In this document: positions 22,150-31,866 of the stretch, one piece after another | Position numbering within the stretch: the first letter of the stretch is position 1 | Layout of the letters: each line of letters opens with the position of its first letter | Assembly (NCBI GenBank): GCA_001915575.1 | Contig: MNQT01000017.1 | Span: forward strand, 1 to 45,403 | From: Bacteroides sp. CAG:1060_57_27 | GTDB taxonomy: Bacteria > Bacteroidota > Bacteroidia > Bacteroidales > UBA932 | Length of the DNA stretch: 45,403 nucleotides | Direction of reading: 5' to 3' | Made by a program: the position numbers and the translations under genes | The notes under the pieces: generated by a model | Seen by the model: only the letters and a program-made list of their open reading frames with translations | What the model was told of the DNA's origin: nothing | Databases searched by the model: none

Positions 22150-24504
22150 ATGATCATGAAGAAAACCGCACTTGTTCTTATTGCCTGCGCCCTTTCGGTG
22201 GCCATCGGTGCCGCGCAGGATGTCAATGTGATATTCCAGACGCCGTCGGTGGTGAGGATAGTCAAGGGCGATGCCGTACCGGCCGACAGCTATTCCGTCA
22301 CCGCCTCGCCGGAGGATGTGGCCGTCAGGGTCAGGGAATCCGCTTCATATACGACATATACTTCCTCTGCGCTGCGCGTAAGGGTGGACAATGCCGACGG
22401 AAAGGTGTCGTTCATGCTCCCTTCCGGAAAGCTGCTGCTCGGCGAGGGCGGGCATTCGTTCACCGAGCGTACGGAAGGACTCGACAAGGGTTCGTTCATA
22501 GTGCGCCAGACCTTCCTGCCCGAGGACGGAGAGGACTTCTACGGCCTCGGAATAATCCAGGAGGAGGACTTCTCGCTGCGCGGAAAGACGCGTAAGATGA
22601 TACAGGGCAATACCGACGACTACACGCCCGTCGTGCAGTCCATAAAGGGCTACGGCATCCTTTGGGACAACCCTTCGCCGACCCTGTTCAGCGACGGGGA
22701 GGACGGGATGTCCTTCGAGTCGGAGGTCGGAGACTGCATCGACTACTACTTCATATACGGTGGCGACGCCGACGGAGTGATCGCCTCGATACGCGACCTC
22801 ACGGGTCATGTGCCCATGCTCCCGCTGTGGAGCTACGGCTTCATGCAGAGCCGCGAGCGGTACAAGAGCAGCGCCGAACTTCTCGGCGTGCTCGAGCGCT
22901 ACCGCGCCGAGGGCATACCGGTGGACTGCATGGTGCAGGACTGGCAGTACTGGGGAAGCAACTATCTCTGGAACGCCATGGACTTTCTCAACGAGGACTT
23001 CCAGGACGCGCAGAGGATGATAGACAGGGTGCACGAACTCAATTCGCACCTGATGATCTCGGTGTGGTCGTCGTTCGGCCCGCAGACCCTGCAGTACAGG
23101 GAACTCGAGCCAGAGGGTCTGCTGCTCGACATGGAGACCTGGCCCCAGAGCGGCCTGAGCTACTGGCCTCCCCGCATGGACTATCCTTCGGGAGTGCGTC
23201 CCTACGACCCCTTCAGCCCCAAGGCCAGGGATATATACTGGAAGTACCTCAGCAAGCTCGACAGAATGGGTGTCGATGCATGGTGGCTCGACTCCACCGA
23301 GCCCGACCACTTCAACGTGACCGACTCGTCGTTCGAGCAGATGACCGCCGACGGATCGCTGCGCAGGGTGCGCAATGCGTTCCCCATAGTGGCAGTCGAG
23401 GGTGTATACGATGCCCAGAGGGCAGAGGGCAGGGACGCCCGCAGGGTCGTGATACTCACCCGTTCCGCCTGGACCGGGCAGCAGCGTACCGGAGCCAATA
23501 CCTGGAGCGGCGACGTGCAGTCCAACTGGGACTCGTTCCGCAGGCAGGTGCCTGCCGGGCTCCGCTTCGCCATTACCGGCAATCCCAACTTCAACACAGA
23601 CCTCGGCGGCTTCTTCGCCAACGCCTACAACAAGCGCGGTGCGGCATACGGCAGCGCCACGAAGAATCCCCGTTTCCAGGAACTTTATGTAAGATGGATG
23701 CAGTACGGCGTGTTCTCGCCGATGATGCGCTCGCACGGTACCGAGGTACCCCGCGAGATTTACCTCTACGGCAAGGCCGGCGAGCCCGTGTATGACGCCC
23801 TTGTCGGCGCGGTGAAGCTCAGGTACTCGCTGCTTCCCTATATCTATTCTACCGCATGGCAGGTGTCCAGTGCCGACGGTACTTTCCAGAGGGCGCTGAT
23901 AATGGACTTCGCCTCCGACCCGGAAGTTTCCGACATGGGCAGCGAGTTCATGTTCGGAGACGCCCTGCTCGTGGCACCCGTGCTCCATGCACAGTATACC
24001 GACGAGACCGTGGGCTACACCGACGAACCTGCCGACTTCACGCGTCCCGGCTCCATGAAGGTCTACCTGCCCGAGGGAACGGGCTGGTATGACTTCTACA
24101 GCTCTGAGTACCATAAGGGAGGCAGGTGGCTGGATCATACCACCTCTTTCGACAGGATACCCGTGTTCGTGCGCGAGGGAAGCATCGTTCCGATCGGCCC
24201 AGACGTGCAGTACAGCGCCGAGAAGCCCTGGGACGGGCTCGAGCTCAGGATTTATGCCGGAGCCTCGGGAGAGTTCACGCTCTATGAGGATGAAGGAGAC
24301 GGATACGATTATGAGAAAGGGGAGTATTCGACGATAAGATTCACCCTGAAGGGAAACACCCTCGAGATTTCCGACAGGCAGGGCGGCTTCGACGGCATGC
24401 TCGACAGCCGCAGTTTCCGCCTGAACTACATCCGCCGCGACGGCACCGTACTCACGCAGACGGTGGACTATGACGGGCACGGCCTGAAGGTTAAGCTGCA
24501 ATAA
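22150..24504 (+). CDS. GH31 family alpha-glycosidase, secreted
   Basis: The 784-residue protein has a signal peptide ending near IGAAQ. The N-terminal beta-sandwich is followed by the GH31 barrel: DCMVQDWQYWGSNY, then WWLDSTEPDHF with the nucleophile Asp at about 381, then WSGDVQSNW with acid/base Asp at about 455. A C-terminal sandwich with a DUF5110-like end closes it. The WWLDSTEP form is common in Bacteroidetes alpha-xylosidases and alpha-glucosidases; I cannot tell which. Start 22150 or 22156 (MKKTALVL) are both possible. It is the first gene of the arabinose operon, so it probably acts on plant side chains in the periplasm. Confidence 0.85.
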   Translation: MIMKKTALVLIACALSVAIGAAQDVNVIFQTPSVVRIVKGDAVPADSYSVTASPEDVAVRVRESASYTTYTSSALRVRVDNADGKVSFMLPSGKLLLGEGGHSFTERTEGLDKGSFIVRQTFLPEDGEDFYGLGIIQEEDFSLRGKTRKMIQGNTDDYTPVVQSIKGYGILWDNPSPTLFSDGEDGMSFESEVGDCIDYYFIYGGDADGVIASIRDLTGHVPMLPLWSYGFMQSRERYKSSAELLGVLERYRAEGIPVDCMVQDWQYWGSNYLWNAMDFLNEDFQDAQRMIDRVHELNSHLMISVWSSFGPQTLQYRELEPEGLLLDMETWPQSGLSYWPPRMDYPSGVRPYDPFSPKARDIYWKYLSKLDRMGVDAWWLDSTEPDHFNVTDSSFEQMTADGSLRRVRNAFPIVAVEGVYDAQRAEGRDARRVVILTRSAWTGQQRTGANTWSGDVQSNWDSFRRQVPAGLRFAITGNPNFNTDLGGFFANAYNKRGAAYGSATKNPRFQELYVRWMQYGVFSPMMRSHGTEVPREIYLYGKAGEPVYDALVGAVKLRYSLLPYIYSTAWQVSSADGTFQRALIMDFASDPEVSDMGSEFMFGDALLVAPVLHAQYTDETVGYTDEPADFTRPGSMKVYLPEGTGWYDFYSSEYHKGGRWLDHTTSFDRIPVFVREGSIVPIGPDVQYSAEKPWDGLELRIYAGASGEFTLYEDEGDGYDYEKGEYSTIRFTLKGNTLEISDRQGGFDGMLDSRSFRLNYIRRDGTVLTQTVDYDGHGLKVKLQ

Positions 24505-24521
24505 ATTCAAAAATCACTGAT

Positions 24522-25616
24522 ATGAACGGAATTAAATGTATGATTCTTGGCGCCTGTGCCCTGTCTGCCGCGGCCTGCGGCCAGGAGCAGACGCAGACCG
24601 ACCAGTTCTATACGCTTAAGAACAAGAGCGGCATGGAAGTGGTGGTCACCAATTACGGCGGACGCATCGTCTCTGTGAAACTGGCCGACAAGAACGGCGT
24701 CGTGCGTGATGTCGTGCTCGGTTTCGACAAGGTCGAGGACTACTACCTCGAGAACAACGCCAGCGACTTCGGCGCGGCTATCGGACGCTACGCGAACCGC
24801 ATAAACCAGGGACGCTTCACCCTCGACGGCGTGGAGTACCAGCTTCCCCAGAACAACTTCGGGCACTGCCTGCACGGCGGCCCCACAGGCTGGCAGTACC
24901 AGCGCTACATCGTAGAGGATGTGACTGACAACTCGATCAGGCTCAAGATGATCTCTCCCGACGGCGACAACGACTTCCCCGGAGAGGTGACTGCCTATGT
25001 GACCTATACCCTTACCGACGACAATGCGATCGATATCGCCTACGAGGCCACGACCACGGCTCCCACGATCATCAATATGACCAACCATTCATACTTCAAC
25101 CTTTCCGGAGATCCCGCGAACCACAGCATCTGCGACGACTATCTCTATATCAACGCATCGACCTTCACTCCGGCCGACAGCACCTGCATGACTACCGGAG
25201 AGATACTCCCCGTAGAGGGCACTCCCATGGACTTCACGACCATGCACAGGATAGGCGACATGATAGACAGCGACTACGAGCAGCTGACCAACGCCGGCGG
25301 ATATGACCACAACTGGGTCCTCGACACCCATGGCGACATGAGCCAGGTGGCGGCCGAGCTCTACTGCGAGGATACCGGCATCACGCTCAAGGTCTATACC
25401 GACGAGCCAGGCATCCAGATGTACACCGGCAACTTCCTCGACGGAACCCTTACCGGAAAGGGCGGTGTGGTATATAACAAGAGGGCAGCAATCTGCCTCG
25501 AGACCCAGCATTATCCCGACAGCCCCAACAAGCCCCAGTGGCCTTCGGCCGTACTCCGTCCCGGACAGACCTACACCAGCCACTGCACCTATGCATTCAG
25601 TGTAACTAATAACTAA
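24522..25616 (+). CDS. galM: Aldose 1-epimerase, lipoprotein
   Basis: The 364-residue mutarotase interconverts alpha and beta anomers of sugars. It has a lipobox (LSAAAC, Cys near residue 19), so it is membrane-anchored outside the cytoplasm. Family motifs are all present: ASDFGAAIGRYANRI, HCLHGGPTGW, NMTNHSYFNLSG with the catalytic His, DHNWVL, and ICLETQHYPDSPN with the catalytic Glu. It sits 17 bases after the GH31 gene and 11 before the symporter. In this position it may prepare released arabinose for uptake in the right anomer. The symbol rests on family; galactose specificity is not shown. Confidence 0.9.
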   Translation: MNGIKCMILGACALSAAACGQEQTQTDQFYTLKNKSGMEVVVTNYGGRIVSVKLADKNGVVRDVVLGFDKVEDYYLENNASDFGAAIGRYANRINQGRFTLDGVEYQLPQNNFGHCLHGGPTGWQYQRYIVEDVTDNSIRLKMISPDGDNDFPGEVTAYVTYTLTDDNAIDIAYEATTTAPTIINMTNHSYFNLSGDPANHSICDDYLYINASTFTPADSTCMTTGEILPVEGTPMDFTTMHRIGDMIDSDYEQLTNAGGYDHNWVLDTHGDMSQVAAELYCEDTGITLKVYTDEPGIQMYTGNFLDGTLTGKGGVVYNKRAAICLETQHYPDSPNKPQWPSAVLRPGQTYTSHCTYAFSVTNN

Positions 25617-25627
25617 ACATAAGATAA

Positions 25628-27577
25628 ATGAACATTTTCCAACAAATCGCGGCCTCGGGATTCAAGACGGTCGACCTTATCGTCGTGCTGGTCTATCTCG
25701 TGGTCCTGGTCTCTCTGGGCCTTTTCCTGGGCCGTACCAAGAAAGGAACGGAGAAAAGCGCCAATGACTACTTCCTTGCCGGAAACACCCTGACATGGTG
25801 GGCGGTCGGCGCCTCTCTGATTGCGGCGAACATCTCTGCCGAGCAGTTTATCGGAATGTCCGGTACCAGTTATGCCGACGGCATAGCCACTGCTGCATAC
25901 GAGCTTATGGCTGCCGTGACCCTTATCGTGATCGGCAAGTTCCTGCTGCCTCTGATGCTCAAGAAGAAGATCTTCACCATTCCCCAGTTCCTCCAGGAAC
26001 GCTACAACGACGGAGTGGGTCTTGCATTCTCCATTCTCTGGCTCTTCCTCTATGTGTTTGTGAACCTTACTTCCGTGGCATGGCTCGGGGCCCTCGCCAT
26101 AGAGCAGATCCTCGGACTCCAGGGTGCTGTGCTCGAGTTCGGCAGTTTCTCCATATCGCTCAGGATGGTGATAATCCTTGCGCTGTATGTCATCGCCGGA
26201 ATCTACTCTATCTACGGAGGCCTTTCTTCCGTGGCGTGGACTGACGTGTTCCAAGTAGTGTTCCTTGTCGGCGGCGGTCTTGTCACCGCAGTGTTCGCGC
26301 TCAGCGCGGTCGGCGGCGGAGAGGGTGTTATGGCCGGTATCAGCAATATCTTCACCGACCTCACGACGGGCGACCACCTCAACGACCCTCATCTGCACCT
26401 CGTTGTGCAGGAGAGCCATGATGCCGGCGCGTTCGCCAACGTGCCCGGTATCGCGGCCGTAGTGGGCGCCGTCTGGATCACCAACCTCGGCTACTGGGGC
26501 TTCAACCAGTACATTATACAGAAGGGTCTTGCCGCCAAGAGCATAGACGAAGCCCAGAAGGGACTCGTGTTCGCAGGCTTCCTCAAGATATTGATCCCCT
26601 TCATCGTCTGCATCCCCGGTATCTGCGCATACTACATCTCCATGCATCCCGAGACCATGGCGACCCTCCAGGGTAAGATAAACGTCGCCGACGACGCCTA
26701 TCCCTGGCTCGTGCGCAACTTCACCCCGACCGGTATCAAGGGTCTGACCCTCGCCGCGCTCGCCGCTGCCATCATATCTTCCCTGGCTTCGATGTTCAAC
26801 AGTACTTCGACCCTGTTCACCATGGACATCTACAAGAAGTACATCAACAAGGGAGCTTCGGACAAGAAGCTCGTGACCGTCGGCCGTATCACCTCGCTCT
26901 GTGCCCTCGTGATCGCCGCCGTCTTCGTGAAGCCACTTCTCGGCAACCTCGACCAGGCGTTCCAGTATATCCAGGAATACTCCGGATTCATCTATCCCGG
27001 CATCGTGGTAGTGTTCGGCATGGGTCTGCTGTGGAAGCGTGCTTCCGGCAGGGCCGCCGTATGGACCGCGATCATCACGATTCCCCTCGGTGTCCTGTTC
27101 AAGGTATTCCTCGGCGACGTGCCCTTCCAGTTCCGTGCGGGCTATATCTTCATAATACTGATAACTTTCTTCGTCATCATGTCCCTGCTCGACAAGAAGT
27201 ATGTCTCATGCGAGCTTCCGGAGCAGAAGGACTGCGACGCTATGCTCAAGTGGGCCAGGATACTCGGAGGAGCCGGTGCGTTCTTCATCCTCGCGGCCCT
27301 TGTCGTAAGTATCTGGGGTGCATGCCTTCCCGAGACCGCGACTCCCGAGAACAACGCCATTGCCTATCTGAACGACATCGGATTCCAGGCGTTCTACTTC
27401 TTCGGCGTGCTCGTAGGCTGCCAGGCCGTCTGGCTCTACAGCAACTCCAAGGACAGGAAGAAGGATCCCAAGGCTATCGCAATCGACCTATCCGCATTCC
27501 ATACGGGCAAGGTCTACGGCGTGGGCGCGTTCCTTATCTGCGCTATCGTAGCGGTGTTATATATAGTTCTCTGGTAA
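25628..27577 (+). CDS. SSS-family Na+/sugar symporter
   Basis: The 649-residue protein has about 14 membrane helices and clear sodium:solute symporter motifs. They include [21 protein letters not shown] near residue 50, [15 protein letters not shown] near 200, and [21 protein letters not shown] near 390. It resembles the SGLT-type sugar carriers of Bacteroidetes. Because araD, araA and araB follow directly, L-arabinose is the likely substrate, as for the arabinose symporter of Bacteroides thetaiotaomicron. That assignment is by context. Confidence 0.85.
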   Translation: MNIFQQIAASGFKTVDLIVVLVYLVVLVSLGLFLGRTKKGTEKSANDYFLAGNTLTWWAVGASLIAANISAEQFIGMSGTSYADGIATAAYELMAAVTLIVIGKFLLPLMLKKKIFTIPQFLQERYNDGVGLAFSILWLFLYVFVNLTSVAWLGALAIEQILGLQGAVLEFGSFSISLRMVIILALYVIAGIYSIYGGLSSVAWTDVFQVVFLVGGGLVTAVFALSAVGGGEGVMAGISNIFTDLTTGDHLNDPHLHLVVQESHDAGAFANVPGIAAVVGAVWITNLGYWGFNQYIIQKGLAAKSIDEAQKGLVFAGFLKILIPFIVCIPGICAYYISMHPETMATLQGKINVADDAYPWLVRNFTPTGIKGLTLAALAAAIISSLASMFNSTSTLFTMDIYKKYINKGASDKKLVTVGRITSLCALVIAAVFVKPLLGNLDQAFQYIQEYSGFIYPGIVVVFGMGLLWKRASGRAAVWTAIITIPLGVLFKVFLGDVPFQFRAGYIFIILITFFVIMSLLDKKYVSCELPEQKDCDAMLKWARILGGAGAFFILAALVVSIWGACLPETATPENNAIAYLNDIGFQAFYFFGVLVGCQAVWLYSNSKDRKKDPKAIAIDLSAFHTGKVYGVGAFLICAIVAVLYIVLW

Positions 27578-27587
27578 TATCTCAGCC

Positions 27588-28292
27588 ATGTTAGAAGAAC
27601 TCAAAGCCAAAGTTTGCCAGGCCAACCTCGACCTCGTCAGGCACGGCCTCGTGATATTCACCTGGGGCAACGTGTCGGCCGTCGACCGTGAGAGCGGACT
27701 GGTGGTCATCAAGCCCTCGGGTGTGAGCTATGACGTGATGAAACCCGAAGATATGGTCGTCGTGGACCTCGACGGCAAGGTTGTCGAGGGAAAGCTCCGG
27801 CCTTCTTCCGACACCCCGACCCACCTCGTGCTCTACAGGGCGTTCTCCGGAATAGGGGGAGTGGTGCACACTCATTCCACCTATGCCACGGCCTGGGCGC
27901 AGGCCGGAAAGGACCTGCCCAACATAGGCACGACGCATGCCGACTATTTCCACGATGCCGTGCCCTGCACTCCCGACATGACCCGCGACGAGGTCATGGG
28001 AGACTATGAGCTCGAGACGGGCAACGTGATAGTCAGGCGTTTCGAGGGCATCGACCCCGTACACACGCCCGGCGTGCTCGTGAAGAACCACGGCCCCTTC
28101 AGCTGGGGCAAGGACGCCGCAGAGGCGGTGCACAACGCGGTCGTGCTCGAGCAGGTGGCCAAGATGGCCTATATCGCCTACGGCGTGAACCCGTCCCTTA
28201 CCATGAACCCCCTGCTCGTCGAGAAGCACTTCTCGCGCAAGCACGGTCCCGGCGCATATTACGGACAGGCAAAGAATGAAGACCACAAATAA
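27588..28292 (+). CDS. araD: L-ribulose-5-phosphate 4-epimerase
   Basis: The 234-residue class II aldolase-family enzyme converts L-ribulose-5-phosphate to D-xylulose-5-phosphate, the last step of arabinose breakdown. The diagnostic segments are [19 protein letters not shown], the zinc site [13 protein letters not shown], and GTTHADYF followed by NHGPFSWGK. Length equals that of E. coli AraD. It lies between the symporter (10 bases) and araA (18 bases). Confidence 0.95.
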   Translation: MLEELKAKVCQANLDLVRHGLVIFTWGNVSAVDRESGLVVIKPSGVSYDVMKPEDMVVVDLDGKVVEGKLRPSSDTPTHLVLYRAFSGIGGVVHTHSTYATAWAQAGKDLPNIGTTHADYFHDAVPCTPDMTRDEVMGDYELETGNVIVRRFEGIDPVHTPGVLVKNHGPFSWGKDAAEAVHNAVVLEQVAKMAYIAYGVNPSLTMNPLLVEKHFSRKHGPGAYYGQAKNEDHK

Positions 28293-28310
28293 TTATAACT
28301 GATTACTATT

Positions 28311-29852
28311 ATGGAAAAAGCATTTGAAAATCTCGAAGTGTGGTTCGTCACCGGCGCGCAGCTCCTCTACGGAGGCGACGCCGTCGTGCAGGTAGACGGA
28401 CATTCGCAGCAGATGGTGGACGGAATGAACGAATCCGGCCTCCTTCCCGTGAAACTCGTATACAAGGGCACCGCCAACTCTTCGGCCGAAGTCGTGGACG
28501 TAATGTCCAGGGCCGAGGCCGAGCCCAGGTGCATAGGCGTCATCACCTGGATGCACACCTTCTCTCCCGCCAAGATGTGGATTCACGGAATGCAGCGCCT
28601 GCGCAAGCCCCTGCTGCATCTCCATACCCAGTTCAATGAGGAGATTCCCTGGAACACCATGGACATGGACTTCATGAACCTCAACCAGAGCGCCCACGGT
28701 GACCGCGAGTTCGGCCATATCCTCGCGCGCATGCGCAAGGGCCACAAGACCGTGGTAGGATACTGGAAGGACAAGAAGACGCTCAAGCACATCGCCGTGT
28801 GGGAGAGGGTTGCCGCTGCATGGGCCGACGCCCAGGACTGCCGCATCATCCGCTTCGGCGACCAGATGAACAATGTAGCGGTGACCGACGGAGACAAGGT
28901 CGAGGCCGAGATGCGTCTCGGATACCATGTGGACTACATGCCCTTCAGCGAGGTTATGCCTTATTTCGACGCCGTCAAGGACGAGGATGTCGACGCCCTC
29001 GTTGCCGAGTACTTCCGTCTCTATGAGCACAAGTCTTCTCTCGAGGACAAGTCCACGGAAGAATACAGGAAGGTATGGAACTCCGCGAAGGCCGAGCTCA
29101 CTCTCCGCGCCGTGCTCAAGGCTACGGGTGCCAAGGGCTTCACCACGAACTTCGACGATCTCGGCGATGTAGATGTCGAGAAGACCGGCCGCGGATTCGA
29201 TCAGATTCCCGGTCTGGCGTCGCAGCGCCTCATGGCCGAGGGCTACGGCTTCGGCGCAGAGGGCGACTGGAAGACCGCCGCGCTCTACCGTACCGTATGG
29301 TACATGTCGCAGGGCCTGCCCAACGGATGCTCGTTCCTCGAGGACTACACGCTCAACTTCGACGGAAAGAATTCAGCCATACTCCAGAGCCACATGCTCG
29401 AGGTATGTCCCCTTATAGCCGAAGACAGGCCCCGTCTCGAGGTGCACTTCCTCGGAATCGGCGTGCGCAAGACCCAGACCGCAAGGCTCGTGTTCACGAG
29501 CAAGCAGGGCAAGGGTGTCGCCGCCACGGTGGTGGACATGGGCAACCGTTTCCGCCTGATCGCCGCCGATGTGGAGTGCATCAAGAGCAAGTCCCTGCCC
29601 AAGCTTCCTGTGGCTTCCGCGCTCTGGGTTCCGGCTCCCAACTTCGAGGTAGGGGCTGGCGCCTGGATCCTCGCCGGCGGTACGCATCATTCCGCCTTCT
29701 CGTATGACCTTACGGCCGAGTACTGGGAGGACTATGCCGAGATAGCCGACATCGAGATGCTGCATATCAGCGACGAGACCACTACCGAGAGCTTCAAGCG
29801 CGACCTGCGCATCAACGAGGTCTACTACCTGCTCAACAAGGCGCTCAAATAG
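28311..29852 (+). CDS. araA: L-arabinose isomerase
   Basis: The 513-residue enzyme isomerises L-arabinose to L-ribulose using Mn2+. Its opening FENLEVWFVTGAQLLYGGD and the segment WMHTFSPAKMWIHG are family hallmarks. GYGFGAEGDWKTAAL near residue 306 includes one metal ligand Glu, and a later GTHHSAFS holds a metal ligand His. Length is typical. The gap to araB is 6 bases. Confidence 0.96.
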   Translation: MEKAFENLEVWFVTGAQLLYGGDAVVQVDGHSQQMVDGMNESGLLPVKLVYKGTANSSAEVVDVMSRAEAEPRCIGVITWMHTFSPAKMWIHGMQRLRKPLLHLHTQFNEEIPWNTMDMDFMNLNQSAHGDREFGHILARMRKGHKTVVGYWKDKKTLKHIAVWERVAAAWADAQDCRIIRFGDQMNNVAVTDGDKVEAEMRLGYHVDYMPFSEVMPYFDAVKDEDVDALVAEYFRLYEHKSSLEDKSTEEYRKVWNSAKAELTLRAVLKATGAKGFTTNFDDLGDVDVEKTGRGFDQIPGLASQRLMAEGYGFGAEGDWKTAALYRTVWYMSQGLPNGCSFLEDYTLNFDGKNSAILQSHMLEVCPLIAEDRPRLEVHFLGIGVRKTQTARLVFTSKQGKGVAATVVDMGNRFRLIAADVECIKSKSLPKLPVASALWVPAPNFEVGAGAWILAGGTHHSAFSYDLTAEYWEDYAEIADIEMLHISDETTTESFKRDLRINEVYYLLNKALK

Positions 29853-29858
29853 TCCGCG

Positions 29859-31457
29859 ATGAACAACGAGTACAGGAACATAATCGAATCGGGGAGGGCC
29901 GTCCTCGGCATCGAGCTCGGCTCCACCCGTATCAAGGCCGTACTTATCGACCCTGCCTTCAGACCGGTCGCACAGGGCAGCTTCGCCTGGGAGAACCGGC
30001 TCGAGGGCGGCCTCTGGACCTACGGGATAGACGAGATATGGCACGGGCTCCAGGCCTGCTATGCCGACCTGCGCGCCAATGTCAGGGCTGAGTACGGCGT
30101 GGATCTGAAGAAGCTCTCCGCCATAGGCGTGAGTGCGATGATGCACGGCTACATGGCCTTCGACAGGGACGGGAACATACTCGTGCCCTTCAGGACATGG
30201 AGGAACACCAATACCGGCAAGGCCGCAGCCGAGCTCTCGGAACTGTTCGTATACAACATTCCGCTGCGCTGGAGCATATCGCATCTGTACCAGGCCATAC
30301 TCGACGGCGAGGAACATGTCGGAAAGATAGATTTCCTGACTACGCTTGCCGGCTATATACACTGGCAGCTTACCGGAGAGAAGGTGCTCGGAATAGGCGA
30401 CGCATCGGGAATGCTCCCGGTAGATCCCGACACGAAGGACTACTATGCCTCCATGGTCGCGAAGTTCGACGCCCTCGTGGCGCCGCACGGCTTCGGCTGG
30501 AAGATTCTCGACATACTTCCGAAGATCCGGCTCGCCGGTGAAGACGCTGGACGCCTCAGCGAGAAGGGCGCGCGCCTGCTCGACCCTTCAGGGGAGCTCG
30601 AGGCCGGAGTGCCCCTGTGCCCTCCCGAGGGAGACGCGGGTACCGGAATGGCCGCGACCAATGCCGTGAAGCCCCGTACCGGCAATGTCTCTGCCGGAAC
30701 TTCGTCATTCTCCATGATAGTGCTCGAGAAGGACCTTTCGCGCCCCTGCGAGATGATAGACATGGTGACGACTCCGGACGGCAGCCCCGTGGCAATGGTG
30801 CACTGCAACAACTGCACTTCGGAGCTCAACGCTTGGGTAGGCCTTTTCAGGGAGTACCAGGAGCTTCTCGGAGTGAGTGTGGACATGAACGAGGTGTTCG
30901 GAAAACTCTATAACCACGCCCTCGAGGGCGACGCCGACTGCGGCGGGCTGCTTTCGTACAACTATGTCTCGGGAGAGCCCGTCACGGGTTTTGCCGAGGG
31001 CAGGCCGTTGTTCGTGCGCAGCGCTACCGACAGGTTCAACCTAGCCAACTTCATGCGCTTGCAGCTCTATGCTTCGGTCGCCGTGCTGAAGATAGGCAAC
31101 GACGTGCTCTTCAACGAGGAGAAGGTCAAGGTCGACAGGATAACCGGACACGGCGGACTGTTCAAGACCAAGGGAGTGGGCCAGAGGGTGCTCGCCGCCG
31201 CGCTGAATTCCCCGATCTCCGTCATGGAGACTGCGGGCGAGGGCGGTGCGTGGGGAATAGCCCTGCTCGCGGCCTATCTCGTGGGCAACAAGGACGGCCT
31301 CAGCCTGCCCGACTACCTCGACACTCTCGTGTTCGCAGGCAATGCCGGAACCGAGATACGCCCGACGCCCGATGATGTCGCCGGATTCGACAGGTACATA
31401 GAGGCCTACAAGGCCGGTTTCCCCGTCGAGGCGGCCGCCGTGAGCTGCAAGAAATAG
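29859..31457 (+). CDS. araB: Ribulokinase of the FGGY family
   Basis: The 532-residue sugar kinase has an N-terminal phosphate loop ([17 protein letters not shown]), and in the second domain [21 protein letters not shown] and [21 protein letters not shown]. Together with araD and araA upstream it is assigned as the ATP-dependent kinase for L-ribulose. It completes the three-enzyme route from arabinose to xylulose-5-phosphate. The next gene starts only 7 bases later and is not a sugar gene. Confidence 0.88.
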   Translation: MNNEYRNIIESGRAVLGIELGSTRIKAVLIDPAFRPVAQGSFAWENRLEGGLWTYGIDEIWHGLQACYADLRANVRAEYGVDLKKLSAIGVSAMMHGYMAFDRDGNILVPFRTWRNTNTGKAAAELSELFVYNIPLRWSISHLYQAILDGEEHVGKIDFLTTLAGYIHWQLTGEKVLGIGDASGMLPVDPDTKDYYASMVAKFDALVAPHGFGWKILDILPKIRLAGEDAGRLSEKGARLLDPSGELEAGVPLCPPEGDAGTGMAATNAVKPRTGNVSAGTSSFSMIVLEKDLSRPCEMIDMVTTPDGSPVAMVHCNNCTSELNAWVGLFREYQELLGVSVDMNEVFGKLYNHALEGDADCGGLLSYNYVSGEPVTGFAEGRPLFVRSATDRFNLANFMRLQLYASVAVLKIGNDVLFNEEKVKVDRITGHGGLFKTKGVGQRVLAAALNSPISVMETAGEGGAWGIALLAAYLVGNKDGLSLPDYLDTLVFAGNAGTEIRPTPDDVAGFDRYIEAYKAGFPVEAAAVSCKK

Positions 31458-31464
31458 TCCCGGA

Positions 31465-31866
31465 ATGGACCGCATCTGGGATCCGCTACGCAAGAAATTC
31501 GTCACTGCCACACCCGAGGAAAGGGTGCGGCAGTGGTTTGTTAATGTGCTGAGGACATCCTGCGGGGTTCCCGTCACCATGATGCGTACGGAAGCAGGCT
31601 TCAGGTTCGGGCGGAAGCGGTACAGGGCCGACATAATCGTCTACGGTCGCGACGGCTCTCCGCTCTGCGTCGTGGAGTGCAAGCAGCCCGGAGTGGACAT
31701 CGACGCCTCGGTCGCCGAGCAGGCCATGCGCTACAATTCTGTGCTCGATGTGAAGTTTCTGATACTGACGAACGGAAATTTGACCTATATTTACACTCTG
31801 GAAGGAGGGACTTTCGTCCCCTGCAACCATATCCCTTCCTATGATGAGATGCTATGCCGACGATAA
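31465..31866 (+). CDS. Orphan HsdR_N-like PD-(D/E)xK protein
   Basis: The 133-residue protein matches the type I restriction enzyme R N-terminal domain (HSDR_N_2). The segment YRADIIVYGRDGSPLCVVECKQP has the Asp and the ExK of the PD-(D/E)xK nuclease core. No HsdM, HsdS or helicase partner is near, so it is not part of a restriction system here. Stand-alone proteins of this kind are widespread in Bacteroidetes beside replication or RNA genes; the function is unknown. It overlaps the next gene by 13 bases and has a 12-bp hairpin in its first codons (31503-31535). Confidence 0.75.
   Translation: MDRIWDPLRKKFVTATPEERVRQWFVNVLRTSCGVPVTMMRTEAGFRFGRKRYRADIIVYGRDGSPLCVVECKQPGVDIDASVAEQAMRYNSVLDVKFLILTNGNLTYIYTLEGGTFVPCNHIPSYDEMLCRR
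31503..31535 (+). other. Hairpin at the junction of araB and the housekeeping genes
   Basis: CACTGCC and CACCC pair with GGGTG and GGCAGTG around GAGGAAA, 12 pairs with one A-C mismatch. GTTTGTT follows. It is inside the start of the HsdR_N-like gene. It could weaken read-through from the arabinose genes; this is a guess from shape. Confidence 0.35.

Noticed and set aside
22345..24510. 721-codon open frame on the minus strand
   Set aside because: Antisense to the GH31 gene, which has intact catalytic motifs. The shadow translation has no recognisable motif.
31465..31866. Type I restriction-modification locus
   Set aside because: Only the small N-terminal nuclease-like domain exists. No methylase, specificity or helicase gene is nearby.
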